From NCBI RefSeq assembly GCF_022682495.2, contig NC_071397.1:33185427-33249426 (forward strand): a stretch of DNA of 64,000 bases, given 5' to 3'. A program made the position numbers and the translations under genes. The notes beneath the pieces were generated by a model. It did not search any database and was not told the origin of the DNA. It saw only the letters and a list, made by a program, of their open reading frames with translations. Of the stretch, positions 44,638 to 56,319 are shown in pieces. Every line of letters starts with the position of its first letter. The first letter of the stretch is position 1. The stretch is from Desmodus rotundus (Eukaryota > Chordata > Mammalia > Chiroptera > Phyllostomidae).

Positions 44638-45545
44638 TGTGTTAAGTAGCTGTGGCCATGCTTTGAGCCAGGGGGATGGGACCAAATTCCACCTAGGATG
44701 GGACTGGGAAGTAACTCCCCCTGGTTACAGGGCCTGCGTGAGAGGGTGGAGATGATTGGCTCCATGCCATGGGGCCACACCTGCCCAGACTTACTATGGC
44801 AGCCCAGTAAAGCTGGAAGAATACAGGGATGCTGGCAGGTGTAACTGGCTGTAGGAGGAGTCAGAAATGGGGCTGCAAAGGAAGATAGGCGCTGGGATTT
44901 AAACCTAGGCCCAGCAGCCATAGAAAAGAAGAGACCACGCGGCTCCAAAGTAAATGGGGAGGACCACAAGGTTTTGGGGGAGAAGGAGGAGACCACGCAG
45001 CTCCAAAGTAAATGGGGAGGAGACCACGCGGCTCTGAAGTAAATGGGAGAACCACAAGGCTCTGAAGCAAGTAGATAGATAGAGGTCCATGTAGTTCTGA
45101 AGTGGGGAAAAGGACCACGCGGTTCTGAAGGAGAGTAGAGAGGACCACGAGGTTTTGGAGTGCTTCTTCTTGCCACGCGGCTTAGGCAGCAGGAGAGACT
45201 TTGCAGCCATAGAGAAAGGGGAGAAAGGACTCTTGCTGGTGGGCCATGAGAAGGTGCCACATGGCTTTGGATTAACTGGAGATTGCAGCAGCCACACAGC
45301 TGATGGTGCCGGGAGCCTGAATCACGGACTTCTACTTCCTTTCCTGAGACACGGTACCCCGGACTGGGCACAGGGAGAGGGAAGGACTGTGCATCTGTGG
45401 GTATTCTAAAGGACTTTAGTATCTTATTGAAGACATTAGGTCATTATTCTAAGTTTGTGTAACTTTTAAATAAACAATTCCTTTCCTTTTCACCAGTCTC
45501 TGGCATTGAGAGACGTCTTTCCTCTGGCGGCGGGCATTTCGAACC
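44638..45545 (+). mobile_element. LTR-like element carrying an internal minisatellite
   Basis: The segment starts near a TGTTAAGTAGCTG, has a CCAAT-like block ('atgattggctccatgccatg'), a repeat array (44932-45185), and ends with a poly-A signal region ('cttttaaataaacaattcct') followed by a short R/U5-like stretch. This architecture suggests a solo LTR, but I could not define both ends or a target duplication, and no retroviral genes adjoin it. Confidence 0.4.
44932..45185 (+). repeat. Minisatellite, unit about 30 bp, eight to nine copies
   Basis: Units begin GACCACGCGGCTCTGAAG or near variants (GACCACGCAGCTCCAAAG, AACCACAAGGCTCTGAAG, GACCACGCGGTTCTGAAG, GACCACGAGGTTTTGGAG) and are followed by AAATGGGGAG-type spacers. 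Unit length is 28-33 bp, with imperfect copies. The array keeps reading frames open on the minus strand, but these are repeat artefacts. Confidence 0.85.
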
Positions 45546-46750
45546 TAGCAGGTGGGCGTGGGGGGAAGGAACCTCCAGAGACAGAAAGGTGGAATCCTTC
45601 CTGTAATAATTTATCGTGAAGGAACCACCCCCTGCTCTGCTCTGTAACAATTTGGCCTAAGATTACCTGGCTCTTAGCTATGTCCAATGGGCAAGAGCAG
45701 AGAAACAAAAAGTAGGCAGACCACTATGTAAGGAATGCCTGTCTTACTGGCCATTCTGAGCCTGCCTGTTCTCCTGACCCTCTGAAAGCAGAGGGTTGTT
45801 TTTGTATTGTTTTGTCCACCTAGAGAAGAGGAATGAGCATCTGGAATCTTATCCGTCTCTCCTCAAAGCCTCTCCACGTGGTATCAGTCAAGCTGACCAA
45901 ACTGTCCTTGAATAAAAGATTTAAATAAGAGCCTGGAGTAATGAGTATTCCTCAAAACAATTTCACACACAAAAAATAAAATTTCCAGAGACAGCTTAAC
46001 CATTTAGGAAGAAAGAGAGCCTTATACTTTATACCTATTGGTAAGAGAAAAGGAATTCAATGATGCCAAATTTGGGACACAGAGACCACTGTGTGAAAAT
46101 AAATTATTCAAGCACCAAATATCTTTGATTTAGTCTTAATTTATATTAAAGTTATTTTGTGTTCACTTGTTTTTGTTTTAAGTAGGAAATGTTGAGGGAA
46201 CTTTTAAGAAATTATCTTTATAAGTACATTTGAGAATACAATGCACAAAATTTACAACTAGCTTTGTATAAAATGGAATTAAGCATATATATTTATATAT
46301 CTGTTACTGTAAAGTCTATACTTATTCTGTGTTTTTTGTCATCACAAAATTCAGTTTCTGTCTAACTCTTCAACTAAGATAGGAAAGAGTTTTCCTGTAA
46401 TCATCAAAATTTGCCTTACTAGTTTTTAGTACTTCTACTTGTAACCTTGATGCTATAAACATGCGTTTTTGGAAACTGCATTTGTTAAAGTATTGTAGGA
46501 AACTGTATATGGAGAGTTGTAAGCTCTGTTTTGCAAAGATGGTTGATTTTATCCACCTACCTTGGACAACTGGTTCACTGACCTTTGACTTTGCCAAGCT
46601 AGTTAATCAATAACAAAAACGAAAACACTATGGTAGAGTTTCTTAAAATTAGGAACACTGCTAAAAACATTCTTACTTATCAAAACTGTATTCTACAAAA
46701 TAATATTAGCAGACCAACTTTAAACCACAGTGTAGAACCTGGATTTGCCT
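45546..46750. other. Intergenic sequence, no gene seen
   Basis: 45600-45960 has LTR-like traits (for example 'ccttgaataaaagatttaaa') but I cannot assign a family. The remainder is AT-rich with no recognised feature. Confidence 0.4.
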
Positions 46751-48905
46751 TAACCATGATCGGACCATTTTATCAGGTGATCCCTGGTGGAATCCCGTTT
46801 TTTTGATTTTCTGACATTCTGCCTGACAAATGTTAAACCAAATAAGATGTACACATGTAAGATGGGGGTAGAGGCCATTGTTCCTTTTCTGAGCCCTCCC
46901 CTGACAGAGCCACAGAGCAAGCAGGCAGGTGCCATATCTGAGACTCTGTCAACCTGGCTCACGGCATGGCTCACACTGTTTGCTCTGCCCTGGTGATTCC
47001 CTGAGGCTCTGCCCCACCCAATTTACCAGCAACTCAAGCTGTTAACAGTGGCTTTTCCATATGAATGGCTTCACATCTTCCTAAATTCTTTCAAACAAGC
47101 AACAGCAGGCCACAGCCCTTGTACCTCCTGGTAATGGCCCCAGGCCCAGCACTAGCAGCAGCCAGCCTTGGTTCACAGCTTGGCTTCACCTAGGAACCTC
47201 TAAGCCCAGTACAAATGGCAGTCATCTGCAGATTGCTTTGTAGCTCATGCTGGGTGGCCCCAGACAGAACACAGGTGGTGACTGACCTTGGCCTGTACCA
47301 CCCGGGAAACCCCAGAGCCTGTGCACCCAGTGGACAGCTACTGACCATGTCTGAGCACCACCACCCTGCCTGTGCACAGCTGATCTTCCACGGAGGACCA
47401 AGGTTGATGGCCAGTGGTTACAGCCAGTCCTTGCAGCTGATTGGCCTGGGTAAATCCCTTCTATTGACCTGCCAACAGCAATCAAGGCTCAACTACAAGA
47501 GGAGGGTGTACTCAACCCACACAGAGGGCATACTTCAAGTATTCAGTTTGGGTAATAGAGGAGGCTGTGCCACTACACCTATAGGACACCTACTACATTA
47601 TGCTATGCTACCAAGTCAGAGAGTTAGAGCAGCTCTACCTAATACATAGAAATAAACACAGGGAGGCTGCCAATATGAGGAGACAAAGATACATGGCCCA
47701 AATGAAGGAACAGAATAAAACTTCAGAAAAAGAACTAAACAAAATGGAGACAAGCAATCTTTCAGATGCAGAGTTCAAAACACTGGTTATAAGGATACTC
47801 AAGGAACTTAGTGAGGACCTCAACAGCATTAAAAAGATCCAGTCAGCAATGAAGGATACACTAACTGAAATAAAGAACGATTTACAGGGAATCAACAGCA
47901 GAGTAAATGAAGCTGAGAATCAAGCAAATGATTTGGAACATTGGGAAACAAAAAACAACCAATCAAAACAAGAAGAAAAAAGTATCCAAAAAATGAGCAT
48001 AGTGTAAGCAGCCTGTGGGACAACTTCAAGCGTTCCAACATTTGTGTCAAAGTGGTGCCAAAAGGAGAAGAGAAAGAGCAAGAAATTGGAAACATTTTTT
48101 GAAAATATAATGAAAGAAAACTTCCTTAATTTGGTGAAGGAAATAGATATGTAAGTCCAGGAAGCACAGAGAGTCCCAAACAAGATGAACGTAAAGAGGC
48201 CCACTCCAAGAAACATCATAATTAAAATGCCGAAGGTTAATGATAGAGAATCTTAAAAGTATCAAGAGAAAAGCAGTTAATTACCTACAAGGTAGTTCCC
48301 ATAACACTGTCAGCTGATTTCTCAAAAGTAACTTTGCAGGCTAGAAGCAATTGGCAAGAAAGATTCCAAGTCATGAAAAGTAGAGACCCACAGCCAAGAC
48401 TGCTCTACCAGCAAAGCTATTATTTAGAATCAAAGGGCAGATAAACAGCTTCCCAGACAAGAAAACATTAAAGTAGTTTATCATCACCAAACCATTACTA
48501 TATGAAATGTTAAAGGGACTTATTTAAGAAGATCATAACTATGAACAGTAAAGTGGCAATAAATACGTATCTATCAACAAATGAATCTAAAAAACAAAGC
48601 AAACAAGAAGAACAGAGACAGAATCATGGGTATGGAGAGCGTTTTGATGGTTGCCAGATGGGAGGTGGCACGGGGGAATGGGTGAAGCAGTGAGGGGATT
48701 AAGAAGTACAAAAGGTAGTTACAGAATACCTATGAGGATGTAAAGTACAGTATAGGAAATGGAGTATCCAAAGAACTTATACATATGACCCATGAGCAAT
48801 GGTGTAGGGATTGCCTGAAGGAATGGGGAGTACGGGGTAGGGGGGTAAAGGGGGAAAAATTAGACACATGTAATAGCATAATCAATAAAATATAATTTTT
48901 TAAAA
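46750..48905 (+). mobile_element. HAL1-type half-LINE with decayed ORF1
   Basis: GC-richer 5' UTR-like sequence (46.75-47.6 kb) is followed by an L1-type ORF1 region and then, without any ORF2, by a long 3' part ending 'gcataatcaataaaatataa'. That layout defines HAL1 elements, which are L1-derived and encode only the RNA-binding ORF1 protein. The ORF1 coiled-coil part is read at 47675-48000 (for example 'TLTEIKNDLQGINSRVNEAE'). It stops at 48004-48006. The following part ('SLWDNFKRSNICVKVV') is in another frame, and the later part is shifted again at the T-run near 48095-48101. The element is dead. The 5' end is uncertain. Confidence 0.8.
47675..48255 (+). pseudogene. ORF1 remnant of the HAL1 element, frameshifted
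   Basis: Encodes the L1 ORF1p-like coiled coil ('EKELNKMETSNLSDAEFKTL', 'RILKELSEDLNSIKK') and, further on, the segment with 'MKENFLNLVKEIDM' and 'RPTPRNIIIKMPKV'. ORF1p is a nucleic-acid chaperone that coats element RNA. Two frameshifts (near 48003 and in the T-run at 48095-48101) and stop codons at 48004-48006 and after 'KEIDM' break the frame. Confidence 0.8.
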
Positions 48906-50320
48906 GATGATTGAAGGATCAAGCTCAAAAGGAAAAAGTTTGTGAAAATCTTAGGAACATGATAGAAAGTGAAAAGAGATAATATAGGGAATTGTGAAAT
49001 ATGTCACAATCCTATTTTGTGACAATGTAAAATTTATATAGATATTAAAACTGAAAACAAAGGAAATCCACAAGTATCTCATGAAGACTCCCAACACCAC
49101 TCTGTCAGAGGGTGCTCGTCATTTTCAACACCTAGCATTATAGTTACAATGAAGTCAAGTACACGGGTGTTAGGGTCATGCTACAAAACAACCAACCTAG
49201 TGTCTTCACAAATTGACAAAAGAAAAAGGGAGGAAGAGAACTGTTTCAGCTTATAAATCCTTGGACATAACAAAGTGATATAGTACATGGTCTTTGGTAA
49301 GAGCCTGACTTGAAAAAGAAAAAAAAAAAACAGATATAAAAGACATTTAGAGAGTTAGTTGAGGCACTTGAATATATGGCTCAGCATATTAGGAAATAAT
49401 GTGATAATGCTGCTATGTTATATAGAATAATGTGCCAATGTATTTTGGAGTGAAATTTTACATAGCCTACAATTCAAAATGGTTTAGTGGAGAGACACAC
49501 AGATAAAGTATGTGTGGCAAGATTATACCAGTTTTCTGATATAGATGGTGAGTATACAACTGTTGATTACACTTTTTTTCCTAATTTTCCCTGTCTGAAA
49601 TCTTCAAAATGAAAGTTTTTAAAAAATATTATCCCTATCCCCAAATTTTAATTATTCTTGAAATGAGAATAAAGGCATGTTAAAGTTAGCTTAAGAAGGT
49701 GTGTGCTGTTACTTCAAAAAAAGAATTAGCAAGTATGGCAAAGTGCTTTTCTTCAGATGTTGAGACCCTCATCATTAAAACAAAACTAGGAATCCTGGAT
49801 CACCTCAGATTTCTGTGCTGGACAGTGCTATGCCAACAGTGCCTCCCTCCTGTATGTCAGGCTGAAAGGCCAAGGTGTAGTTACCCTGGAAACCAACCAA
49901 GCCCACCAAAGATAAACAAGTATTGGACTCTATTGGTCTCAGTGTTACTGACTCCCAAACTAAAACAAATATCCAGAATGACGGCTGTGCTATAATTAGT
50001 AACATTATCAGTAGTAATAATGCTGCCAAACATTTATCAAGCACTCAGTGACAAGCAATAATAAATTGGAAGGGACATTAAAGATGATGCTTCAATAGTA
50101 ATGACAGGCAAGGCATATTGCACATACTGAATTACGTGGTCATTATGAATAGTCTTTCCCTCCTCAGTCAGGTGTTATTACCTGTATGTGTGAGCAGTGT
50201 TATAGTTCAGAGACTAACTTCTGACTGGCAACAGCCCAATATTTTAAATTTAGGTTTACTGAAATATTATTTAATTTCATGGGAAAAGACCAATGTGAAG
50301 TATTCTTTTTTCTTCCTATC
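48906..50320. other. Intergenic sequence, no gene seen
   Basis: AT-rich intergenic DNA. An A-run lies at 49318-49330. No known repeat family or gene is recognised with confidence. Confidence 0.5.
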
Positions 50321-50325
50321 CAATA

Positions 50326-50341
50326 CTACCCCCTAGTGGTG
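50326..50341 (-). promoter_or_regulatory. CTCF-like motif
   Basis: The minus strand reads ACCACTAGGGGGTAGT. The core CCACTAGGGGGTAGT matches the CTCF consensus at 14 of 15 positions by eye (T for C at core position 12). Confidence 0.4.
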
Positions 50342-50567
50342 CCATGACCCCTTTACAGCACCTCTCAAATCCTCAAGGAGGTACAGAAAAAGAAATGGAA
50401 ACTCTCCTAATCTGAACTGATCTGTGAACCTTCATTTCAAGTTGAGCCATTTTAAGTGGAGCATTTATTTCCCTTATTTTTCCCTTCCATTAAAACAATG
50501 CCCAACCACAGAAGTATCATGTCCTATAGGTCATAGATATACATGTATACATATACATGTATATATT

Positions 50568-50733
50568 TATTTTTTATCCTCATCAAAGGATACGTTTATT
50601 GATTTTAAAGAGAGGAGAGAGAGAAAAATATCAATCAGTTGCCTCCTGTGCACACCCCCACTGGGGATCAAACCCAAAACCTTTTTGGTGCATAGGCCAA
50701 TATTCCAACCAACCAAACCACCTGGCCAGGGCT
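50568..50733 (-). mobile_element. Bat tRNA-derived SINE, reverse orientation
   Basis: The minus strand begins AGCCCTGGCCAGGTGGTTTG, continues 'GGTTTTGGGTTTGATCCCCA' and 'GGGTGTGCACAGGAGGCAAC', and ends in TTTTTCTCTCTCTCCTCTCT. A palindromic TATACATGTA-rich stretch (50538-50566) precedes it. Confidence 0.85.
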
Positions 50734-51389
50734 GGGACATAGCCTTTTATCCCAAGATGTGCTGTGAAAAAGCAATGACCTCTGAAAATGATTTAAAAGG
50801 AAAAATTAGATCTTCTGCTGGCTTAAGGAAGGGCTAATTCCCGTCACCAGGCTGCTACTGAGAGCAGCTTCCTTGTAGAGATGGAAAGGGAAGACGACAC
50901 ACAATTCCCTGAATCTGAATCTGATTGAAACATGGTCGTAAGAACTTTGAAACCTTGGTGCAGGTATCAAATGCCAAAAATCCTTGTAATGTCAAAAGTG
51001 GAGCTGTTTTCTGTTTTTAAGAGGTGACTACTTAGGTACTCCTGGGGGGGGCAGGCTCTTATTTTGTTCTGGGAAGATTCTCACAATAGGCCAAATGACT
51101 ATTCAAGGACAAAGCTGAGGCTCTAGTCATGTGAAAGGTTGTCAGTGCAGCAGGCAGAGTAAAAACTTTCTGTTCCATCGACAAAACAAAAATGTCAATT
51201 GTCTTCTAAGTATAGGTTGGTACATTGTGTACCTAAAAATGGGGTTTCCTTTTTGGTACATGAAGGTCTTATTGAAGAGTGCTAACAAAAGCCCAACACT
51301 GAAACAGCCATCTTCACCAAAAACTTAGCAGGACTCTGACCTCCAAATTTGCTGTCTCAAATTTCCTTTCTGAGGGAACACAGCTCAGG

Positions 51390-51505
51390 ATATAACTCAC
51401 TGAGAGCAAGGATTTTGTCTTGTCTTTTTAATGACATATGCCTCAGGACCCAGAACCTTGCTAGGTTCATAACAAGCATTTCAATATTTGTTGAATGCAT
51501 GAGGG
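51390..51505 (+). repeat. L2 / MIR3-type 3' end
   Basis: Contains 'tgagagcaaggattttgtct' and 'tttcaatatttgttgaatgc', the common CR1/L2-derived 3' tail. Confidence 0.7.
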
Positions 51506-51509
51506 AAAA

Positions 51510-52815
51510 GTGCGCTCCTTTCCCTCACACAAACCAATTCTGCTCTGGAACACAGGGAAAGGTAGGTTTGGGAGCATGCAAAGGCACACTCTTGGGCAGA
51601 CCAGTGCCTGGCCAAGTTGACTTCTCTTAGTGTTGGTGAAGCACTTTGATAAGATGGGAGGAGAGAAATACGGAAAACCATGTTTCTGGGCATATGTGAT
51701 GTGCCAATGACTTACAGAAATGAATTAGGACAACATGAAAGATAGCAGTGTTTTTGAGCAAGCCCTGACCCTCGATGTGACTGTATTTGGAGAATCATGG
51801 TTATTTGGACACTAATGTAAATGTGACCTTGACTGGCTCCCAATTGGTGTGGCCTTCAGTGTAACTAGCACAACACAGCATTAACCACTTCATGTCTCCT
51901 GAGCAGTTCTTCTCCGTTCTACCATTCTCATATTCTTATATGAGAATTCACTTCTTGAAGAAAAATGCTGCAACCATAAATCATAATTTCTAGTCCTATA
52001 ACATCTCCATTGTCAATTTCTTTTTCCTCTTATTATTGAAAGTAGCAATCTACAACTAATGCATCTGATCCTGTTTTTAAAAATTTACACATTTTTCTAA
52101 TTCTGCTTCCTTCATGGCAATTCTTCCATTTCTTACACAAAACATAACTTGTAAGACATGAGGTTATTAATACATCCTTATTAGCACCTCCTACTACCCT
52201 TATTCCCCCTTAAAAGGACAATTTGCTTCCTTCAATATTTTAAAATCTTGCTTAGTCTATTATATCTTCCTCATAAGCCATTTTATCTCCACTCTGGTTC
52301 ATCTTAAATGAAACTGCCTAAATCTTCTGAACTCCAATCGTACCTCCTACAATCAGTAGCGTCCCATCAAAAGAATCAAATGCTGCAATAGATCTTCCAG
52401 TGCCAAAACAACACATTTCAGATCCCTTATATTTCAGAATTTCTATTCTCCTGCCACTAAAACCTTCAGCAGAATATCCTGCAATTAATTTGTTTCTCTC
52501 ATCTATCAAGGTATTTTCTATGTTATTCTTGAAAAAAAAGAACCACATTCTTTATGTATATTTAACACATACCCTTGAACAAATCCAGCACATACAGTAT
52601 TAAAAGTCTGTAGCGGTATAATACTCTATAATACTATATATTTAACATGTGAGAAACTTTTCAGAGCTTTGGCTCTTAAACAGAAGCTGTATATTAGCAA
52701 GAAGTAAGCTCTGAAACAATTTGGGCCAATAACGGTAGGTTTTATTTAATGGATCCTAGGCCAAAGCCTTTTATTGAAACTTTTAAACATGGGTCCAAAA
52801 ATAACTTTCTTTTTC
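51510..52815. other. Intergenic sequence with an unassigned minus-strand frame
   Basis: Minus-strand 52548-52318 is a 76-codon open frame ending in TAG; it contains 'LIAGYSAEGFSGRRIEIL' and 'AAFDSFDGTLLIVGG' and is preceded by a TTCTTTTTTTTCAAG acceptor-like tract. I cannot match it to a protein. It may be a pseudogene fragment or chance. Otherwise nothing is recognised. Confidence 0.35.
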
Positions 52816-52820
52816 TTTCA

Positions 52821-53185
52821 GGTGTGTTCCCTCCCAAATCCTAGGTTGAAGCCCTGACCCTGTATGTGGAGATCGAATCCTTATGGAGGTAATTATGGTT
52901 AAATGCGGTAACAAGAGTTGAGCCTCAGTCCAGGAAGATGTGCGTCTTTGTAAGGGAAGGAGACACCGGAGTGCTCTCTCTCTGGTGTCACAGAAGCAAG
53001 GCTAGGTGAGGATGCACCAGCAAGCAAACATCTGGAAGTCAGGAAGAGTGCTTCACCAGGAACTGAATTGGTTGGCACCTTGATCTGGGACTCTTAGCCT
53101 CCAGAACTGTAAGAAAATGAATTTCTGCTGTTTAAGGCACCCAGTTGGCAGTATTTTGTTGCAGCAGCCTGAGCTAACTAATGCA
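52821..53185 (+). mobile_element. MLT1-type MaLR LTR, forward orientation
   Basis: Diverged LTR with 'ctccagaactgtaagaaaat', 'atttctgctgtttaaggcac' and the terminal 'gcctgagctaactaatgca', the MLT1 3' end. Opposite orientation to the MLT1 at 41.2-41.8 kb. Confidence 0.82.
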
Positions 53186-53929
53186 GGTGGGGAAGCTGGG
53201 AAGTATGCATTTCCAGAGGACACATATCTACCATGCTGAAGAAAAGATTCTGAAAGAATGAGCTGAGACAAGTAGCGAGAGTCCTAAAAACACCTGTGCT
53301 TCAGCTATTCATACATAGAACAAAAATCAGAATGCTGTCAGAAGCACTTTTTTATTCAGTTTCATACTATGCATGAATTAGTATTATACTAAGAAAATGT
53401 TTCTGAAATAATAACTACAGTGCATACAGTGTATTACTAAGTGTTCTATATAGACTCATTTTTCTTTCTCAGCATGTTTAATAATCACCGATAATAAATA
53501 CCCATTTCTACCAGTTAAAAAGCTTATTTGCACACCAATTATCACAAATTTATTATTGAAGCTAGGCTGCTGTTGATTTGGGAAATGAGAACAAAGTTTC
53601 TTGAAAAATAAATTGATATTCAAGATTGCTTCTTGAGAAATGTATCTTTTTATTTTGTTTGCTTTTATATCTTTCAATTCTGTGAAGCGATTCTGTTAGT
53701 TGCTCTTTGTCGAGACTTTCGTTGACAAATATCAACAGAGATAAAACAAAGAGACTCTTAGCTCCTCACCCATGCCAGGAATTTCTGGTCTATTTCTTCT
53801 TACTATGTTTCAACTAAATTCGACAGAATTCTTTCAAAAACAAACAAATAAACCATTGTAACATTAGGATAGAATCAAGGTGGAAAAATGACCAATCTGG
53901 AAAGGTGTGTTTTTCACAGAAACAGTAAT

Positions 53930-53995
53930 TAGTATTACTGATTAATCACATACTGATAATTACTGATTAGTATTAGTGATTAATCACATACTGAT
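53930..53995 (+). repeat. 28-bp tandem duplication
   Basis: Two 28-base copies begin TAGTATTACTGATTAATC (53930) and TAGTATTAGTGATTAATC (53968). They differ at one base and are offset by 38 bp. Confidence 0.8.
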
Positions 53996-54804
53996 TTCCC
54001 AAAGCAGATACTATTTTAAGAAAAAGCACTATGGGTAAAGCATCCAATATTAATGGCCATAAATGTTTTAGCTAAGTGCATTCACTGAGGTAAAATGCCC
54101 TGGAAAGAGAGGTAATTAAGTTAAACAAAGACATCAGCCTTTAATCATCAGAATAATGCCAAGAGCTGCTTTTTTTTTTTTAAGCAACTCTCCAGAGGGA
54201 AAATGATGGCCTCCTACAAGAGGTCAAAAAGGGTGGTCACATCATCTCAGAATTCAAGGAGACAGGGTACACAAGATGTTGCTCTCCACATTAATGCATA
54301 CCAAGACTCAGGAAGAGGGAGCGTGAAGCTAGATACCTGTGAAATTGCCAGCATGGGGAACTTGTATGTAACTCCAGCAAACAGGCAAGTTCTGCAAACC
54401 TGAGGCAAACTAGCTGCAGCAGCAGCAGCGTAATTCTTTTTATCATTCCTGTATTCTCTGTATCTATTTGCATTTGTGTTCTCCAAGTAAATCTTTTTTA
54501 AATATTCCTGCTATGAGAAACCAGTACTGGCTTCCCTTTTTTTAAGCACCTATTGTTTAGGGTAAATGATAGGGTTGTGTTTTCATTACTCAGGAAATCC
54601 TGCTTTGGTTGGTTCCTGGCTGAGAAACCTATCTGAAAACTAACTTAAACAAGAGAAGATTATTAGCCATTGGAAGGCAACCAAGTCTAAGAACAGGTAT
54701 GGATGTGGGCATCGACTAGAGCTAGAACAACTAGAAACAACCAGAAACAACTAGAGCTAGGAACTGAAATGATTCTAGGTCCTCTGTCCTCAGTGTTTAC
54801 TTCC

Positions 54805-54993
54805 TTTTTTTTTATTCTTATTTTTATTGGTTTTAGAAGAAGGGGAAAAAAGAGAGAGAAAGATTAATTTGTTGTTCCATTCATTTATGTATTCATTGGT
54901 TGATTCTTGTATGTGCCCCCGACCAGGGATCAAACCTGCAACCTTGGCATATCTGGATGATGCTCTAACAAACAAAGCTACCCAACCAAAGTG
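54805..54993 (-). mobile_element. Bat tRNA-derived SINE, reverse orientation
   Basis: The minus strand contains GTAGCTTTGTTTGTTAGAGC, 'GGTTGCAGGTTTGATCCCTG', and the tail 'CTTTCTCTCTCTTTTTTCCC' ending in AATAAAAATAAGAATA. It belongs to the 'GGTTAGAGC' subfamily. It lies 70 bp from a forward copy of the same subfamily. Confidence 0.88.
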
Positions 54994-55063
54994 ACTTCAT
55001 TCTTTTAAAAAACAAACTGGCTGGGGTAAAAACTGTTAGTTGCCAACTAAATACCCAATCTCT

Positions 55064-55241
55064 GCCCTAGCCTGGTAACTCAGTTGGTTAGAACATCCTT
55101 CTGATACATCAAGGTTGCAGGTTCAATCCCTGGTCAGGACACACAGAACAATCTACTAATAAATGCATAAATAAGTGGAAAAACAAATGAATGTTTCTCT
55201 CTCCCTTCTCCTCTCCCTAAAATCAATAGGAAAATAAATGG
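55064..55241 (+). mobile_element. Bat tRNA-derived SINE, forward orientation
   Basis: Starts 'gccctagcctggtaactcag', then 'ttggttagaacatccttctg', B box region 'ggttgcaggttcaatccctg', then a CTCTCTCCCTTCTCCTCTCC tail and AAAATAAAT end. Probable 11-bp target duplication TACCCAATCTC (55052-55062) and TACGCAATCTC (55243-55253), one mismatch. Confidence 0.9.
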
Positions 55242-55689
55242 GTACGCAATCTCCCCTTCTCATTAAAGAGAACTGCAATTTTGTTTGGCAGTATGTCCAG
55301 CTAAAATATTTCTTGACCTCCCTGAATCCAGGCATGATCATGTGACAAAGGTCTGGCCAAAGAGATAAGCTGAAGTCTTTGTGCAGGGCTTCTAAAACTT
55401 CTTAAAGAGCTCACTTAAGTCAGCATGTGCTCTATCACTGATCCTTCTTCCTGCGGAAAAACAAAACAATTGGAGCTGCAGCAGGCACCTTACAAGAATG
55501 AAAGCCATACACTACAGATAACAGAGCCAAAAGACAGAAGTCACCTAAGGCATGAATGAAATTGTGAACCTGTCCTACCAGCCCTGACCAGCTCAGAATC
55601 CCTGCTCTGTGCCAAGTGCATAGAGATGAGTTGAAAAACATAGTTCCTTTCTCAGAGCTAACAACAGATGTACCTGACATTTATTGCAG

Positions 55690-55850
55690 ACTGGGTATGT
55701 CAGAAACCACCCTTTGTGCTTTATATGCCTTAGCATAACCATGTGCTCAGATATTATTTCATTTATAAAGATGAGGATACAGGTTTGGCAAGGTTAGCTA
55801 CCCACAGTAATCCAAGGCTGGAAGCTGGGTCTTCTGACTCCAACAAATGT
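55690..55850 (-). repeat. MIR SINE
   Basis: Blocks 'tgtgctttatatgccttagc', 'ataaagatgaggatacaggt' and 'ggaagctgggtcttctgact' follow MIR in reverse orientation. Confidence 0.7.
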
Positions 55851-56319
55851 GTGATTAACTACGATGCTATACTGGTTCTCAGTCGTATCAAAAATTCAAA
55901 TTGGAATTCCAATTCAAAGGAATGAAACTGCTGATGAACGTAAGTACAGGGAACATTGGGAGCAAAGAGGAGAATGTCAAAGGTTCCAGCAGAATCCGGG
56001 GAGCTTTCCCAGGCTGTTAAGGAGTATGCATGCACCATGCAGCAGCAGAATTATACGGTCAGTGGAAAGAGCACTGAGTTTGGATCTCAAACATAATGTG
56101 GAAGAGACAAATGTTAAATAAGTAGTTTGCAAATTATGTAAAAAGAACAACATAAAACTGAATATGGAACTGGAGACTGTACTGACCCCTCTTTTAAGCT
56201 TCAGTACAGGGGATGCAAGTCTGTAAGGTACATTGCTATTAACAGTATATTGAAGCTATGCCAGTAAATATTTAACTAAATACCTGGTAAGACAAAATAT
56301 ACTAGAAAGACCATGAACT

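Noticed and set aside
44631..45371. Long overlapping minus-strand frames with 'PRGL' and 'FRAAW'-type repeats
   Set aside because: They are the translated 30-bp minisatellite and its flanks; the periodicity keeps frames open without coding.
45516..45545. Possible retroviral primer-binding site (TGGCGGCGGGC...) after the LTR-like element
   Set aside because: It does not match the 3' end of any tRNA primer I know, and no internal retroviral genes follow.
47215..47649. 144-codon plus-strand frame
   Set aside because: It lies in the 5' UTR-like part of the HAL1 element and has no similarity to ORF1 or host proteins.
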